Below are positions 1 through 7,987 of a stretch of DNA of 17,801 nt, piece after piece. The translations under genes and the position numbers were made by a program. The DNA is taken from NCBI GenBank assembly GCA_009775535.1, contig VSPW01000018.1, positions 1 to 17,801 on the forward strand, read 5' to 3'. How positions within the stretch are numbered: position 1 is the stretch's first letter; each line of letters begins with the position of its first letter. The stretch is from Muribaculaceae bacterium. GTDB lineage: Bacteria; Bacteroidota; Bacteroidia; Bacteroidales; Muribaculaceae. The notes beneath the pieces are model-generated. The model searched no databases, was not told the origin of the DNA, and was given only the letters and a program-made list of their open reading frames with translations.

Positions 1-926
1 ATTGAGGAGGGTGTGACGTAGTGCGTCACATCGGCAATGTGTACGCCTATCTCGTAGTTGCCTGACGGAAGTTGCCTTATCGAAAGGGCGTCGTCGAAGT
101 CTTTTGCGTCCTTGGGGTCGATGGTGAATGTCGTGACCTCACGCATGTCCTCGCGGGCGGCCACCACTTCGTCGGTGATTCCTGCGTCGATCTTTGCTGC
201 GGCCTTTTCTACGGCTTCAGGATATTTGTACGGCAGACCGTATTCGGCAAGGATGGCGTGGATTTCAGCATTGTTTTCACCGGTACGTCCAAGTATGGCG
301 ATCACTTCCCCTTTTGGATTTTTGGCATCGTCTTCCCATCCGGTTATTTTCACTACAGCCTTGTCGCCGGTCTTTCCTCCGCGCAGTTTTGCCTTTGGGA
401 TGAAGATGTCGTTGGCAAGGAATTTAGAGTCGGTGGTAAGGTATCCGAAGTGCTTGTCCACTTTCAGTGTGCCTGTGAATGTCTGGTCTTTTTTCTCGAT
501 GATCTCAATCACTTCTGCTTCAGGCTCGATGCCTTTCCGGCGTGCTGCTATGTTTACGCGTACACGGTCGCCGTTAAGGGCGTGCATCGAGTTTCGTTCT
601 GCCACGAAAATCACTTCGCCATCGGTGTCGGTGGTTACGCTGTTCTTTCCGTTTGAACGCCTTATGAATACTCCAGTTGTGACGGATGACCTTTGCGGGG
701 CTTTGTATTTTCCCGGCGAGACTTCTATAAGGTCGCCATCGAAGGCCAGTTCGGCCAGGTATAAGGCTATAGTGCGCTGTGAAGAGGTGTCATCCACACC
801 GATTGAGTGTGACACCTGGCGATAGTTGAATGTGTTGTTTTCCTGGTTAGACACGAAGCTGTCGATGGCGGCACGTAGTTCTGCTGCCTTGCGCTTTGTG
901 TTTTTTGATGTTGCCTTTTTTGCCAT
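1..926 (-). CDS. rnr: Ribonuclease R, N-terminal part (3' end outside window)
   Basis: This open frame starts at ATG 926-924 and runs off the left edge after 308 residues with no stop. RNase R is a processive 3'-to-5' exoribonuclease that degrades structured RNA, acting in mRNA and rRNA turnover in the cytoplasm. The translated start is MAKKATSKNTKRKAAEL, a Lys-rich leader followed by a winged-helix-like segment (about 15-75), two cold-shock-type RNA-binding domains (about 80-140 and 148-215) and the beginning of the RNB catalytic domain. The catalytic metal-binding motif TIDPKDAKDFDDA lies at 268-280 (Asp270, Asp276, Asp278, Asp279). About half of the usual 700-plus residues are seen. It lies downstream of gyrB on the same strand, beyond a hairpin terminator, so it probably has its own promoter, although I could not identify a good one. 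RNase II would lack the long N-terminal winged-helix part, so RNase R is the better call. Confidence 0.93.
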   Translation of the reverse strand, partial: MAKKATSKNTKRKAAELRAAIDSFVSNQENNTFNYRQVSHSIGVDDTSSQRTIALYLAELAFDGDLIEVSPGKYKAPQRSSVTTGVFIRRSNGKNSVTTDTDGEVIFVAERNSMHALNGDRVRVNIAARRKGIEPEAEVIEIIEKKDQTFTGTLKVDKHFGYLTTDSKFLANDIFIPKAKLRGGKTGDKAVVKITGWEDDAKNPKGEVIAILGRTGENNAEIHAILAEYGLPYKYPEAVEKAAAKIDAGITDEVVAAREDMREVTTFTIDPKDAKDFDDALSIRQLPSGNYEIGVHIADVTHYVTPSS

Positions 927-950
927 TGTCGGGTGGATTTTTGTTGCTTG

Positions 951-973
951 GGCACATATTGTCGATGTGTGCC
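951..973 (-). promoter_or_regulatory. Small hairpin in the rnr 5' region
   Basis: A 6-bp inverted repeat (GGCACA at 951-956 with TGTGCC at 968-973, 11-base loop) lies 25 bases upstream of the rnr start codon. It would fold in the untranslated leader if the transcript starts beyond it. It is short, and its role (stability or translation control) is unknown; it may be chance. Confidence 0.25.
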
Positions 974-1007
974 TTATGCAGTGAAAGTGGATTATGTTAT
1001 AAAATCA

Positions 1008-1045
1008 ACAAGGCGCGGGGCCAGTTTGTTGTACCCGCGCCTTGT
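1008..1045 (-). terminator. Intrinsic terminator after gyrB
   Basis: A 12-bp GC-rich inverted repeat (CAAGGCGCGGG at 1009-1019 with CCCGCGCCTTG at 1034-1044, plus an outer A-T pair) closes a 14-base loop. It begins 8 bases after the gyrB stop. On the minus strand the stem is followed by a T-rich run (TTGATTTTATAA), as expected for a rho-independent terminator of gyrB, separating it from rnr. Confidence 0.8.
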
Positions 1046-1053
1046 GTGTGGCC

Positions 1054-2988
1054 TTATGCGTCTATGTTGGCGTATGCGGCGTTTTCTTCAATGAAGTCGC
1101 GGCGCGGGCCTACGTCTTCGCCCATCAGCATGGAGAATATGCGGTCGGCTTCGGCGGCATCGCTGATGTTTACTTGTTTCAGCATGCGGTGTTCGGGATG
1201 CATGGTGGTGTCGCGGAGTTCGGCGGCGCTCATCTCGCCCAGACCTTTGAACCGCTGGACTTTCACTTTTTCGCCGTGGTCGGCGATGAAGCGCTTAAGC
1301 TGGTTGTCGTTCCAGCAGTATTCTTCGGTCTTGCCTATGATGCATTTGTATAGCGGCGGTGTTGCCAGATATAGGTATCCTTGCTCTATTATGGGCCGCA
1401 TGCGGCGGAAGAAGAATGTCATGAGCAGGGTGGCTATGTGTGCACCATCGACGTCGGCATCGGTCATGATTATGATCTTGTGGTATGCCAGCTTGGAGAG
1501 GTTTGCTTCTTTTGGGTCGTCTTCGGTGCCTATGGTCACGCGCATGGCACGGAACAGGTTTGTGATTTCCTCATTGTCGAATATCTTGTGGTCCATGGCT
1601 TTTTCTACGTTGAGGATCTTTCCTCTCAATGGCAGTATTGCCTGGAACTGGCGGTCGCGTCCCTGCTTTGCGCTGCCGCCTGCGGAGTCACCTTCGACAA
1701 TGAACAGTTCGCAGTCCTCGGCTGTGCGTGAAGAGCAGTCGGCTAGTTTTCCTGGGAGTCCGCCTCCGTAAAGGGGTGATTTGCGCTGGATTTTTACGCG
1801 TGCGTTGTATGCGGCATGGCGTGCCTGGGCAGCGACTATCACTTTGTCGACGATAGTGCGTGCCTGTTTGGGATGCTCTTCGAGGAATGTGCGCAGTGCT
1901 TCGCTTACAGCGGTCTGTACGGCGCCAATGACTTCGTTGTTTCCTAGCTTGGTCTTGGTCTGTCCCTCAAACTGCGGCTCCATCACTTTGACGGAGATGA
2001 CTGCTGTGAGGCCTTCGCGGAAGTCGTCGCTGTTGATGTCGACTTTCACTTTCTCAAGCATCTTGTTGTCTTCGGCGTATTTTTTGAGTGTGGATGTCAG
2101 TCCGCGGCGGAATCCTGTAAGGTGCGTACCGCCTTCGATGGTGTTGATGTTGTTGACAAATGAGTATACGTTCTCGTTGTATGTGCTGTTGTATGTCAGC
2201 GCCACCTCGACCGGTATGCCTTGGCGTTCGGTATTGAGGTGTATGACTTCGTCGATCAGGGGTTCTTTGCTGGCATCGATGTATTTTACGAATTCGCTGA
2301 GACCGTTTTTGGAGTAGAATGTTTCCGAGTGAGGGTTGCCTTCGGCATCGATATTCCGCATATCGGTGAGTGTCAGCGTTATGCCGGCGTTAAGGAAAGC
2401 GAGGTCGCGCAGGCGGTTGGCCAGGGTCTGGTAGTCGTAGACGGTGACTGTGAATATGCTGGCATCGGGCTTGAATGTGATTCGTGTCCCGGTATGGGTG
2501 CTTTCGCCTATTATGTTCAGTCCAGTGGTGGGCTTTCCGCATGAGTATTCCTGCATGTATATCTTTCCGTCGCGGTATACTTCGGCACGCAGGTATGTCG
2601 AGAGGGCGTTTACGCATGATACGCCAACGCCATGGAGTCCGCCAGAGACCTTGTATGAGCCTTTATCGAATTTGCCTCCGGCATGCAGCACTGTAAGCAC
2701 GACTTCAAGTGCGCTTTTGTGCTCTTTTGGGTGCATGTCAACCGGTATGCCGCGTCCGTCATCAATTACAGTGATGGAATTGTCTTCGTTGATTGTGACG
2801 CTTATGCTGCTGGCGTAACCAGCAAGGGCCTCATCGATAGAGTTGTCCACCACTTCGTATACGAGATGGTGGAGGCCCTTTGCGCTTATGTCGCCTATAT
2901 ACATTGCAGGGCGCTTGCGTACTGCTTCCAGGCCTTCCAGGACCTGGATTGACTCCGCGCCGTATTGTCCTTTTTCTTCTTCTGACAT
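1054..2988 (-). CDS. gyrB: DNA gyrase subunit B
   Basis: The gene encodes the ATPase subunit of DNA gyrase, which with GyrA introduces negative supercoils into DNA. The 644-residue protein has the GHKL ATPase motifs EVVDN (45-49), DDGRGIP (76-82) and GGLHGVGVSCVNALS (116-130). It also has the transducer domain and the TOPRIM metal site: EGDSAGG at 432-438 and the DADVD motif at 510-514, followed by QRFKGLGEM (578-586). The C-terminus (EPRR-like, here GPRRDFIEENAAYANIDA) is GyrB-like rather than ParE-like, and the length shows that the large proteobacterial insertion is absent. The position matching E. coli Lys447 is Arg456 (ILPLRGKILN), a conservative change and probably lineage-typical. The start MSEEEKGQYGAESIQVLEGLEAVRKRP fits the family. 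A promoter with a clear TACCTTTG box lies 31 bases upstream, and a terminator follows the stop. Confidence 0.98.
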   Translation of the reverse strand: MSEEEKGQYGAESIQVLEGLEAVRKRPAMYIGDISAKGLHHLVYEVVDNSIDEALAGYASSISVTINEDNSITVIDDGRGIPVDMHPKEHKSALEVVLTVLHAGGKFDKGSYKVSGGLHGVGVSCVNALSTYLRAEVYRDGKIYMQEYSCGKPTTGLNIIGESTHTGTRITFKPDASIFTVTVYDYQTLANRLRDLAFLNAGITLTLTDMRNIDAEGNPHSETFYSKNGLSEFVKYIDASKEPLIDEVIHLNTERQGIPVEVALTYNSTYNENVYSFVNNINTIEGGTHLTGFRRGLTSTLKKYAEDNKMLEKVKVDINSDDFREGLTAVISVKVMEPQFEGQTKTKLGNNEVIGAVQTAVSEALRTFLEEHPKQARTIVDKVIVAAQARHAAYNARVKIQRKSPLYGGGLPGKLADCSSRTAEDCELFIVEGDSAGGSAKQGRDRQFQAILPLRGKILNVEKAMDHKIFDNEEITNLFRAMRVTIGTEDDPKEANLSKLAYHKIIIMTDADVDGAHIATLLMTFFFRRMRPIIEQGYLYLATPPLYKCIIGKTEEYCWNDNQLKRFIADHGEKVKVQRFKGLGEMSAAELRDTTMHPEHRMLKQVNISDAAEADRIFSMLMGEDVGPRRDFIEENAAYANIDA

Positions 2989-3018
2989 ATTGTTGTGTTA
3001 TACAAGTGAAAAACACTA

Positions 3019-3050
3019 CAAAGGTACGAAAATTTCCGCATTAAAACAAT
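3019..3050 (-). promoter_or_regulatory. Bacteroidota-type promoter of gyrB
   Basis: On the minus strand a perfect -7 box TACCTTTG (3026 down to 3019) is preceded by ATTG (3050-3047) at a 20-base spacing, close to the TTTG-N19-TAnnTTTG consensus. The spacer next to the -7 box reads ATGCGGAAATTTTCG (3041-3027), an element also seen at the dehydratase and sigma-factor promoters. The predicted leader is about 25 bases. Confidence 0.75.
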
Positions 3051-3215
3051 ATGTCGGGGCTGTGGCTGGGGTGTGGCGCATTGATATTTCAAGTTGCGGT
3101 TTCGGTCGGGGTGGCTGAATTGCTGGCGGTGATGACAATGGGTTGGATATTAGTCATATAAGTATTTATTGTGAATTTGTCAATGTGAAAAAGTGTGAAA
3201 AATATATTACAACAT

Positions 3216-3246
3216 TTTGTCAGTTCAAAAAAAGTAGCTACCTTTG
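3216..3246 (+). promoter_or_regulatory. Promoter of tRNA-Pro
   Basis: The exact consensus is present: TTTG (3216-3219), 19 bases, then TACCTTTG (3239-3246). It ends 20 bases before the mature tRNA. It is divergent from the gyrB promoter, and the roughly 165 bases between the two show no gene. Confidence 0.88.
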
Positions 3247-3266
3247 CATCGCTTTTGAAAACCTAT

Positions 3267-3340
3267 CGGGGTGTAGCTCAGTTGGTTAGAGTACGCGTCT
3301 GGGGGGCGTGAGGTCGCTAGTTCGAGTCTAGTCACCCCGA
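3267..3340 (+). tRNA. tRNA-Pro (anticodon GGG)
   Basis: A complete 74-base cloverleaf can be drawn. The acceptor stem is CGGGGTG (3267-3273) with CACCCCG (3333-3339) and discriminator A3340. The D stem is GCTC/GAGT, and the anticodon stem is CGCGT/GCGTG around the loop CTGGGGG. The anticodon GGG is at 3301-3303, and the T arm contains TTCGAGT. It reads CCC and CCU proline codons. The CCA tail is not encoded (CAA follows), so CCA must be added after transcription. The gene has its own promoter and terminator, so it is a single-gene unit. Confidence 0.96.
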
Positions 3341-3356
3341 CAATGACAAAAGCAGT

Positions 3357-3392
3357 AAGAGCCTGTATTTCAGATACAGGCTCTTTTATTTT
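3357..3392 (+). terminator. Intrinsic terminator of tRNA-Pro
   Basis: A perfect 12-bp stem (AAGAGCCTGTAT at 3357-3368 with ATACAGGCTCTT at 3374-3385) has a 5-base loop and is followed by TTATTTTAT. It lies 16 bases after the tRNA. It is not T-rich on the other side, so it serves the plus strand. Confidence 0.92.
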
Positions 3393-3504
3393 ATATGGTT
3401 TTCCGAGACTGCCGGAAGGCGACATGGATCAGCTGACCCAATATTTCTGGGAACGGTCCGTCTAATGATTCATCGGGCTATGGACTTCTGGTATCCAGCT
3501 TTTC

Positions 3505-4422
3505 CTAAAGTAGGATGTCTTTTTGATGGCCGTTTGTAATTTCTGGCAATGAGGCTAGGCGGTTGTGCAGCAGGTTGGTAAATTGATAGTTTTTTAGACC
3601 CCACCGTGGTGATATCAGGAGGTTGTCGGGGGCGGAGGATACAAAGCGTTCTATGGCGATGTGTTTGGGCAGGCGTTGTATGATGGCTATGCACATGTCT
3701 ATGTATTCGTCAACGGTGAACGTATGGATGTCGTATGTGCCTGTGGCCATGCGTGTGCCTCTGAGGATTTGCAACTGATGGAGCTTGACGGTGTCGATAG
3801 GGAGGCTGGAGATGCGGTCGATGGTCTGCAGCATCATAGGGATGTCTTCTCCAGGAAGGCCCATTATCAAATGTATGCCGATATCTAGACCGGCAACGGA
3901 TGTGCGGGCTATGGCATCGGTGGCGTCTTCCCATGAGTGGCAGCGGTTTATTAATTGTAGGGTGCTGTTGTGTGATGTCTCGACACCGTATTCGATAATG
4001 ACGCGTTTTTTCCGGTTTATGTCCTGTAGTCCTTTTAGCAGGGCATCAGGCATACAGTCGGGACGGGTGCCAATGATAAGTCCTACAATATCGTCATCCT
4101 CGACTGCTTCCAGGTAGAGAGGCATCAAGCGGGAAATGTCGTTGTAGGTATTGGTGTATGCCTGGAAATATGCCAGATACCGCATGTCGCGGTATTTGCG
4201 TCTAAAGAATGCCCGGCCATGCTCTATTTGTTGGCGTATGTCAAGCGGGGTGGGGGAGTAGGATGGATTGAAGGAGTGGTTGTTGCAATATATGCATCCG
4301 CCTGTCCCTTTGCTGCCATCGCGGTTGGGGCATGTGAAACCTGCATTTATTGCTAGTTTCTGTACCTTGCCGTCGAATCGTTCAGCCAGGAAGTCGGCGT
4401 AGTCGCGGTAGTATTTCCCCAT
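3505..4422 (-). CDS. YhcC-like radical SAM protein (TIGR01212 type)
   Basis: This 305-residue protein belongs to the radical SAM superfamily: it should bind a 4Fe-4S cluster and cleave S-adenosylmethionine to generate a radical. The three cluster cysteines are spaced as in the YhcC/TIGR01212 group, not as the usual CX3CX2C: Cys31, then 11 residues, Cys43, two residues, Cys46 (within TCPNRDGSKGTGGCIYC). Further family-type segments are GTRPDC, EYGVETSHNSTL and HLIMGLPGE. The substrate of this family is not firmly known to me; Elp3-related sequence suggests tRNA or another nucleic acid as a possibility only. It is the last gene of the minus-strand string, 14 bases after the aroC stop. No strong terminator is visible after it, and it converges on the tRNA-Pro unit. 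Confidence 0.88.
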   Translation of the reverse strand: MGKYYRDYADFLAERFDGKVQKLAINAGFTCPNRDGSKGTGGCIYCNNHSFNPSYSPTPLDIRQQIEHGRAFFRRKYRDMRYLAYFQAYTNTYNDISRLMPLYLEAVEDDDIVGLIIGTRPDCMPDALLKGLQDINRKKRVIIEYGVETSHNSTLQLINRCHSWEDATDAIARTSVAGLDIGIHLIMGLPGEDIPMMLQTIDRISSLPIDTVKLHQLQILRGTRMATGTYDIHTFTVDEYIDMCIAIIQRLPKHIAIERFVSSAPDNLLISPRWGLKNYQFTNLLHNRLASLPEITNGHQKDILL

Positions 4423-4436
4423 TTTTATGTTTCTTA

Positions 4437-5510
4437 CTATATGTGTCTTGTCTTGGATATCAGGTATGCGTCAAGGCATGTGATGGCGGCCATTGCTTCG
4501 ACAACCGGGACTGCGCGCGGAAGCACACATGGGTCATGCCTGCCGCGTCCGTGCAGGACAGTAGCTTTGCCGTTAATATCGACAGTGTCTATATCTCGCA
4601 TGAGTGTTGCCACGGGTTTGAATGCGACCCGGAAATATATGTCATTGCCGTTGGAGATGCCGCCCTGGATGCCGCCTGAATGGTTTGACATAGTGGCTAT
4701 TTTGTCGGGGTTTCCTGGAATGAATGTGTCAACCATTTCGCTTCCGCGGTGTCCGACACCATTAAATCCCATGCCTATATCAAAACCTTTGGCTGCGTTG
4801 ATGCCCATCATGGCTGATGCCAGCATTGCATTCAGGCGTCCGAATACCGGTTCTCCGATTCCAGTAGGCATTCCGCGTATCACCCCTGTGATGACGCCTC
4901 CTATGGTATCGCCTTCGGATTTGACTTTTAACACGAGCTCTTCCATGCGGCGTGCTGTACATTCGTCGGGGCAGCGCATGTTGTTATCAATGGCTGACAG
5001 GTCGTAGGCTGTATACGGTCCGGGAAGGATTATGTCGCCAACTTGTGATGTGTATGCATATATGCTGACGCCTAAAGTGGCAAGTGCCTGTCTTGCGAAT
5101 GCGCCTGCAACGACACGAGCCACGGTTTCGCGTGCGGACGAGCGTCCTCCTCCGCGGTAGTCGCGTATGCCATATTTGATATGGTATGTGTAGTCGGCAT
5201 GTGAGGGCCTGAATTTGTTTTCCATTTCAGAATAGTCGTCGCTTTGATGGGCGGTGTTGGCGACTGTAAACCCTATCGGAGTCCCTGTGGTCACGCCATC
5301 GAGCATTCCGGATAGGATGTCGACCTTGTCGGCTTCTTGTCGGGATGTGGTCACCGCAGATTGTCCCGGACGTCGGCGTGACAGTTGCCGCTGCACTTCC
5401 TGGAGGTCTATCGCTATACCGGCGGGCATCCCGTCTATCACTCCTCCTATGGCCGGTCCATGTGATTCGCCAAAGCTTGTAAGCGAGAATATTGTGCCGA
5501 ACCTGTTCAT
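4437..5510 (-). CDS. aroC: Chorismate synthase
   Basis: The enzyme converts 5-enolpyruvylshikimate 3-phosphate to chorismate, the last shikimate-pathway step, leading to aromatic amino acids and other aromatics; it needs reduced FMN. The 357-residue length is normal. Signature segments are visible: SFGESHGPAIGG near the start (12-23), RRPGQSAVTTSRQEADKV (46-63), RPSHADYTYHIKYGIRDYRG (101-120) followed by GGRSSARETVARV (121-133), and near the end NGKATVLHGRGRHDPC. Its ATG overlaps the stop of the upstream deacylase gene as ATGA (5510-5507), which points to translational coupling. The other shikimate genes are not in this window. Confidence 0.98.
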   Translation of the reverse strand: MNRFGTIFSLTSFGESHGPAIGGVIDGMPAGIAIDLQEVQRQLSRRRPGQSAVTTSRQEADKVDILSGMLDGVTTGTPIGFTVANTAHQSDDYSEMENKFRPSHADYTYHIKYGIRDYRGGGRSSARETVARVVAGAFARQALATLGVSIYAYTSQVGDIILPGPYTAYDLSAIDNNMRCPDECTARRMEELVLKVKSEGDTIGGVITGVIRGMPTGIGEPVFGRLNAMLASAMMGINAAKGFDIGMGFNGVGHRGSEMVDTFIPGNPDKIATMSNHSGGIQGGISNGNDIYFRVAFKPVATLMRDIDTVDINGKATVLHGRGRHDPCVLPRAVPVVEAMAAITCLDAYLISKTRHI

Positions 5511-5989
5511 GATACTGTGAGGTCGGCCACCTGGCCGTTTGTGTATGCGATCAATTGTGCGGGGTCTATCTTCAGTTGTAGTCCGCGTATGCCAGCGCTT
5601 ATGAAGATATGTCCAAAAGCAGGGGCTGTTGTGTGGTAGAATGTAGGGAAGGATTTTTTCATGCCGATTGGAGAGCAGCCGCCGCGTATGTATCCGGTGA
5701 GCGGCAGCAGTTCCTTGACGTGTATGAGGTCCGCTTTTTTGTCACCGGCCACTTTGGCCGCTTTTTTGAGGTCAATCTCTTCGTTTCCCGGGATGACGCA
5801 TACAAAATATCCGGTGCGTTCGCCACGTAAGACTATGGTCTTGAATACCTGGCGTATGTCTTCGCCGAGTGATTCCGCCACATGTCCGGCGGCAAGGTTG
5901 TTTTCATCGACTTCATACGGGATGAGTTCGTATGGAATCTTTGCCCGGTCAAGCAGCCGGGCTGCGTTTGTTTTTGTGAGTCCGCCCAT
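5507..5989 (-). CDS. ybaK: Cys-tRNA(Pro) deacylase, YbaK/EbsC family
   Basis: The family hydrolyses Cys-tRNA(Pro), clearing cysteine wrongly attached by prolyl-tRNA synthetase, and acts in trans in the cytoplasm. The 160-residue protein has the YbaK fold length and its conserved features: the central VFKTIVLRG segment with the conserved Lys50, and the glycine-rich TGYIRGGCSPIGMKK at 98-112. It is a stand-alone domain, not fused to ProS. It starts 10 bases after the synthase gene stop and overlaps aroC by ATGA. Other INS/YbaK subfamilies with different specificity are possible, but the KTIV and RGGCSPIG segments favour YbaK proper. Confidence 0.93.
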   Translation of the reverse strand: MGGLTKTNAARLLDRAKIPYELIPYEVDENNLAAGHVAESLGEDIRQVFKTIVLRGERTGYFVCVIPGNEEIDLKKAAKVAGDKKADLIHVKELLPLTGYIRGGCSPIGMKKSFPTFYHTTAPAFGHIFISAGIRGLQLKIDPAQLIAYTNGQVADLTVS

Positions 5990-5999
5990 ATGAGTCAGA

Positions 6000-7013
6000 T
6001 CATTCCAGTTCTATCAACGAATCGCAGTCAAAATCGCGGACTGCTTTTGTGCCTATCACAGAGTCCCATTTCATGGGTGAGATGCCGTTGCCGGGCCGTT
6101 TCACTGTTATGTTGTCTTCGGTGAGTGTCTCACCGCGGGCTATCGGCCTTGCGGCCACTATGCTTTTTCGCGCCACTTCGATGTTTGGGCGTTCAGATCC
6201 GCTGACGTGTTTTTGTGTAGATCCGATGGCCTGTTCGATATTGCGTATGGCCTTTACCATTTCAGCCAGTTCTGCCGGGTCGAGTGATGCGCGGTGGTCG
6301 GGTCCGGGTAGGGACTTGTCGAGGGTGAAGTGCTTTTCAATTATCTGTGCACCCATAGCCACTGCGGCTACAGGCACTTCTATTCCTACTGTATGGTCGC
6401 TGTAGCCGACCATGCCTGTGCGGAGTTTGCGCAAGCTCTCCATGGCGCGCAGGTTGACATCGGACATTGGGGTCGGGTATTGTGTGTTGCAGTGCAACAA
6501 AGCAATGTCCTTGCGGATTATGCCGCCGGCTTCAAGTATGTTTACGGCATCCTCAACTTCCTGTAAGGTGGACATTCCGGTTGACATTATAATCTTGCCG
6601 CCTTTTGCCGCTATTTTCCTAAGGTATGGCAGGTTGGTTATCTCTCCTGACGGGATTTTCCAATAGTCCATGCCAAGAGTGGCAAGACAGTCGATAGATA
6701 CAAGGTCGAAAGGTGTGCTCAGGAATTTGATTCCTTCCGAGTCACATAATGCGGCCAGTCCGCTGTATGCTGACAATGGAAGGTGTATGGCCTTGCACAT
6801 GTCCAGTTGGCTTTGTCCTGTTCCCGTGGTTTCTTCTTGATATGCGGCCTTTGGGGCTATGGCAGATATTACCAGTTCGGGGACGGCTGTCTGGAATTTT
6901 ACATAGTCCGCACCGGCATCACGTGCCACCTGTATCATCCGGCGGGCCATCTCTTCGTTGCCGTTGTGGTTGACACCGGCTTCGGCAATTATGATTGTAT
7001 GGTTAGGGGTCAT
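6000..7013 (-). CDS. neuB: NeuB-family nonulosonate synthase (sialic or legionaminic acid type)
   Basis: NeuB-family enzymes condense phosphoenolpyruvate with a 6-carbon amino sugar (ManNAc or a 2,4-diacetamido trideoxyhexose) to make a 9-carbon nonulosonic acid. I chose ATG 7013: it forms an ATGA overlap with the preceding stop, and the protein then opens MTPNHTIIIAEAGVNHNG as in the family; an in-frame start at 7064 would lie 55 bases inside the upstream gene. In the 337 residues, the TIM-barrel motifs are EAGVNHNG (11-18), VKFQT (38-42), STPFD (99-103), KIPSGEI (119-125), GYSDHT (203-208) and EKHFTLD (226-232), with the expected metal ligands His207 and His228. The C-terminal antifreeze-like SAF domain (about 280-337) contains KRPGNGISP with Arg306. 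The neighbouring LegB-like gene favours legionaminic- over neuraminic-type product, but sequence alone does not settle it. Confidence 0.9.
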   Translation of the reverse strand: MTPNHTIIIAEAGVNHNGNEEMARRMIQVARDAGADYVKFQTAVPELVISAIAPKAAYQEETTGTGQSQLDMCKAIHLPLSAYSGLAALCDSEGIKFLSTPFDLVSIDCLATLGMDYWKIPSGEITNLPYLRKIAAKGGKIIMSTGMSTLQEVEDAVNILEAGGIIRKDIALLHCNTQYPTPMSDVNLRAMESLRKLRTGMVGYSDHTVGIEVPVAAVAMGAQIIEKHFTLDKSLPGPDHRASLDPAELAEMVKAIRNIEQAIGSTQKHVSGSERPNIEVARKSIVAARPIARGETLTEDNITVKRPGNGISPMKWDSVIGTKAVRDFDCDSLIELE

Positions 7014-7987
7014 TTCTGTGTAATGTTGTCGGGGAAAAATACTACTTCCTGCATATATCGGCATATTTCAGTGCCTGTAATCCAGTTGCAGGAGGCTACA
7101 GGTGTAAGGCCCTGGCTTTCTGATATGATCATTGACGGGATGTCTGCTCCGGCCTGTACGGCACACACCGCCCCTCCTCCGAGTCGTGGGTTTATTTCCA
7201 TGAGCATCAGTGCCCCGTTGTCCATATCACGTATCATCTGTATGGTCACCGCGCCTGTCAGCTCCAGCAGGTTGAGTGTCTTCCTGGCAAGGTCTATAAT
7301 ATCGGGGGCGTCTACTGTTATTGTGCGTGTCACTTCGCCTCCGATTACTTCAAGGCGTTCGCGCGGTACTATGCATAGCGGGTCTCCATGGCGGGACACG
7401 TAGCAGTCGACTGAATATTCCTTACGGTTCGGTATATACCGCTGTATCAGGTATCTGTCTGCGTCTGAAAGAATTTCGTTGAGCGTATCTATGGAATTGA
7501 TCAACCGTATGCCTTTTGAAGCCGAGCCTTTGCGGGGTTTGGCTATCAGCTGCATACACGGTTCGCCAGGGATGTATGTTGCGGGTATCGGAAGTCCCAG
7601 CTCTTCAAATCTTTTTGCGGCCAGTACTTTGTCGAACATCAAATCGGGGTCAGTGCCGATAGAAACCGGAGACCATACCTTTCCTGGATATAACGATATA
7701 AACCTGGCGGCAATGCCTACTGCGCCATCGACAAACGGGATGATTACATCTATATTCTTGCTGTCGGATATTTCTGCTAGGTGGGCGTATACTTCTGGAT
7801 CATTCCATTTACGGCCTATAATAATGTCGGCTTCATCTGCAATCGGCTCACGTCTGCCAAGCTCATAGCTATATAGACGCAGTTCCAGCCCGGCATCGTT
7901 TGCCGCTTTACGGAACAGCTTGGCCATGGCCACACGCCGTGCTCCTCCAAGGAACATTATGCCTATGCTTCCTTTTATTTTTGTCAT
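7010..7987 (-). CDS. ATP-grasp family enzyme in the nonulosonate module
   Basis: The 325-residue protein is an ATP-grasp ligase-type enzyme related to the carbamoyl-phosphate-synthase/PylC-like branch. It has an N-terminal nucleotide-fold region (IGIMFLGGARRVAMAKLF at 8-25, then DVIIPFVDGAVG at 80-91), the ATP-binding loop IAKPRKGSASKGIRL with Lys150 (148-162), and EYSVDCY. The metal-binding end LMEINPRLGGG (262-272) has Glu264 and Asn266. Such enzymes form an amide or thioester bond through an acyl-phosphate. Its substrate is not known. Position between the dehydratase and the synthase, with ATGA overlaps on both sides (7987-7984 and 7013-7010), ties it to the sugar pathway; attaching an acyl or amino-acid group to a sugar amine is an inference only. 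Confidence 0.85.
   Translation of the reverse strand: MTKIKGSIGIMFLGGARRVAMAKLFRKAANDAGLELRLYSYELGRREPIADEADIIIGRKWNDPEVYAHLAEISDSKNIDVIIPFVDGAVGIAARFISLYPGKVWSPVSIGTDPDLMFDKVLAAKRFEELGLPIPATYIPGEPCMQLIAKPRKGSASKGIRLINSIDTLNEILSDADRYLIQRYIPNRKEYSVDCYVSRHGDPLCIVPRERLEVIGGEVTRTITVDAPDIIDLARKTLNLLELTGAVTIQMIRDMDNGALMLMEINPRLGGGAVCAVQAGADIPSMIISESQGLTPVASCNWITGTEICRYMQEVVFFPDNITQK

Noticed and set aside
13..31. Inverted repeat TGACG/CGTCA near the window start
   Set aside because: It lies inside the RNase R coding region and is explained by the codons for THYVT; no regulatory role is supported.
58..825. A 255-codon plus-strand frame
   Set aside because: It is the antisense shadow of rnr, whose minus frame has full RNase R motifs; the plus frame has none.
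896..2317. Long plus-strand frames of 291 and 178 codons
   Set aside because: They are opposite gyrB and reflect its codon bias; no recognisable domain.
3225..3425. A 66-codon minus-strand frame across the tRNA
   Set aside because: It is antisense to tRNA-Pro and reads the classic spurious peptide (GVTRLELATSRPPDAYSNQLSYTP in part) produced by many tRNA genes; no gene.
7014..7064. A longer synthase start at 7064
   Set aside because: It would overlap the ATP-grasp gene by 55 bases; ATG 7013 makes an ATGA overlap and matches the family's N-terminus.
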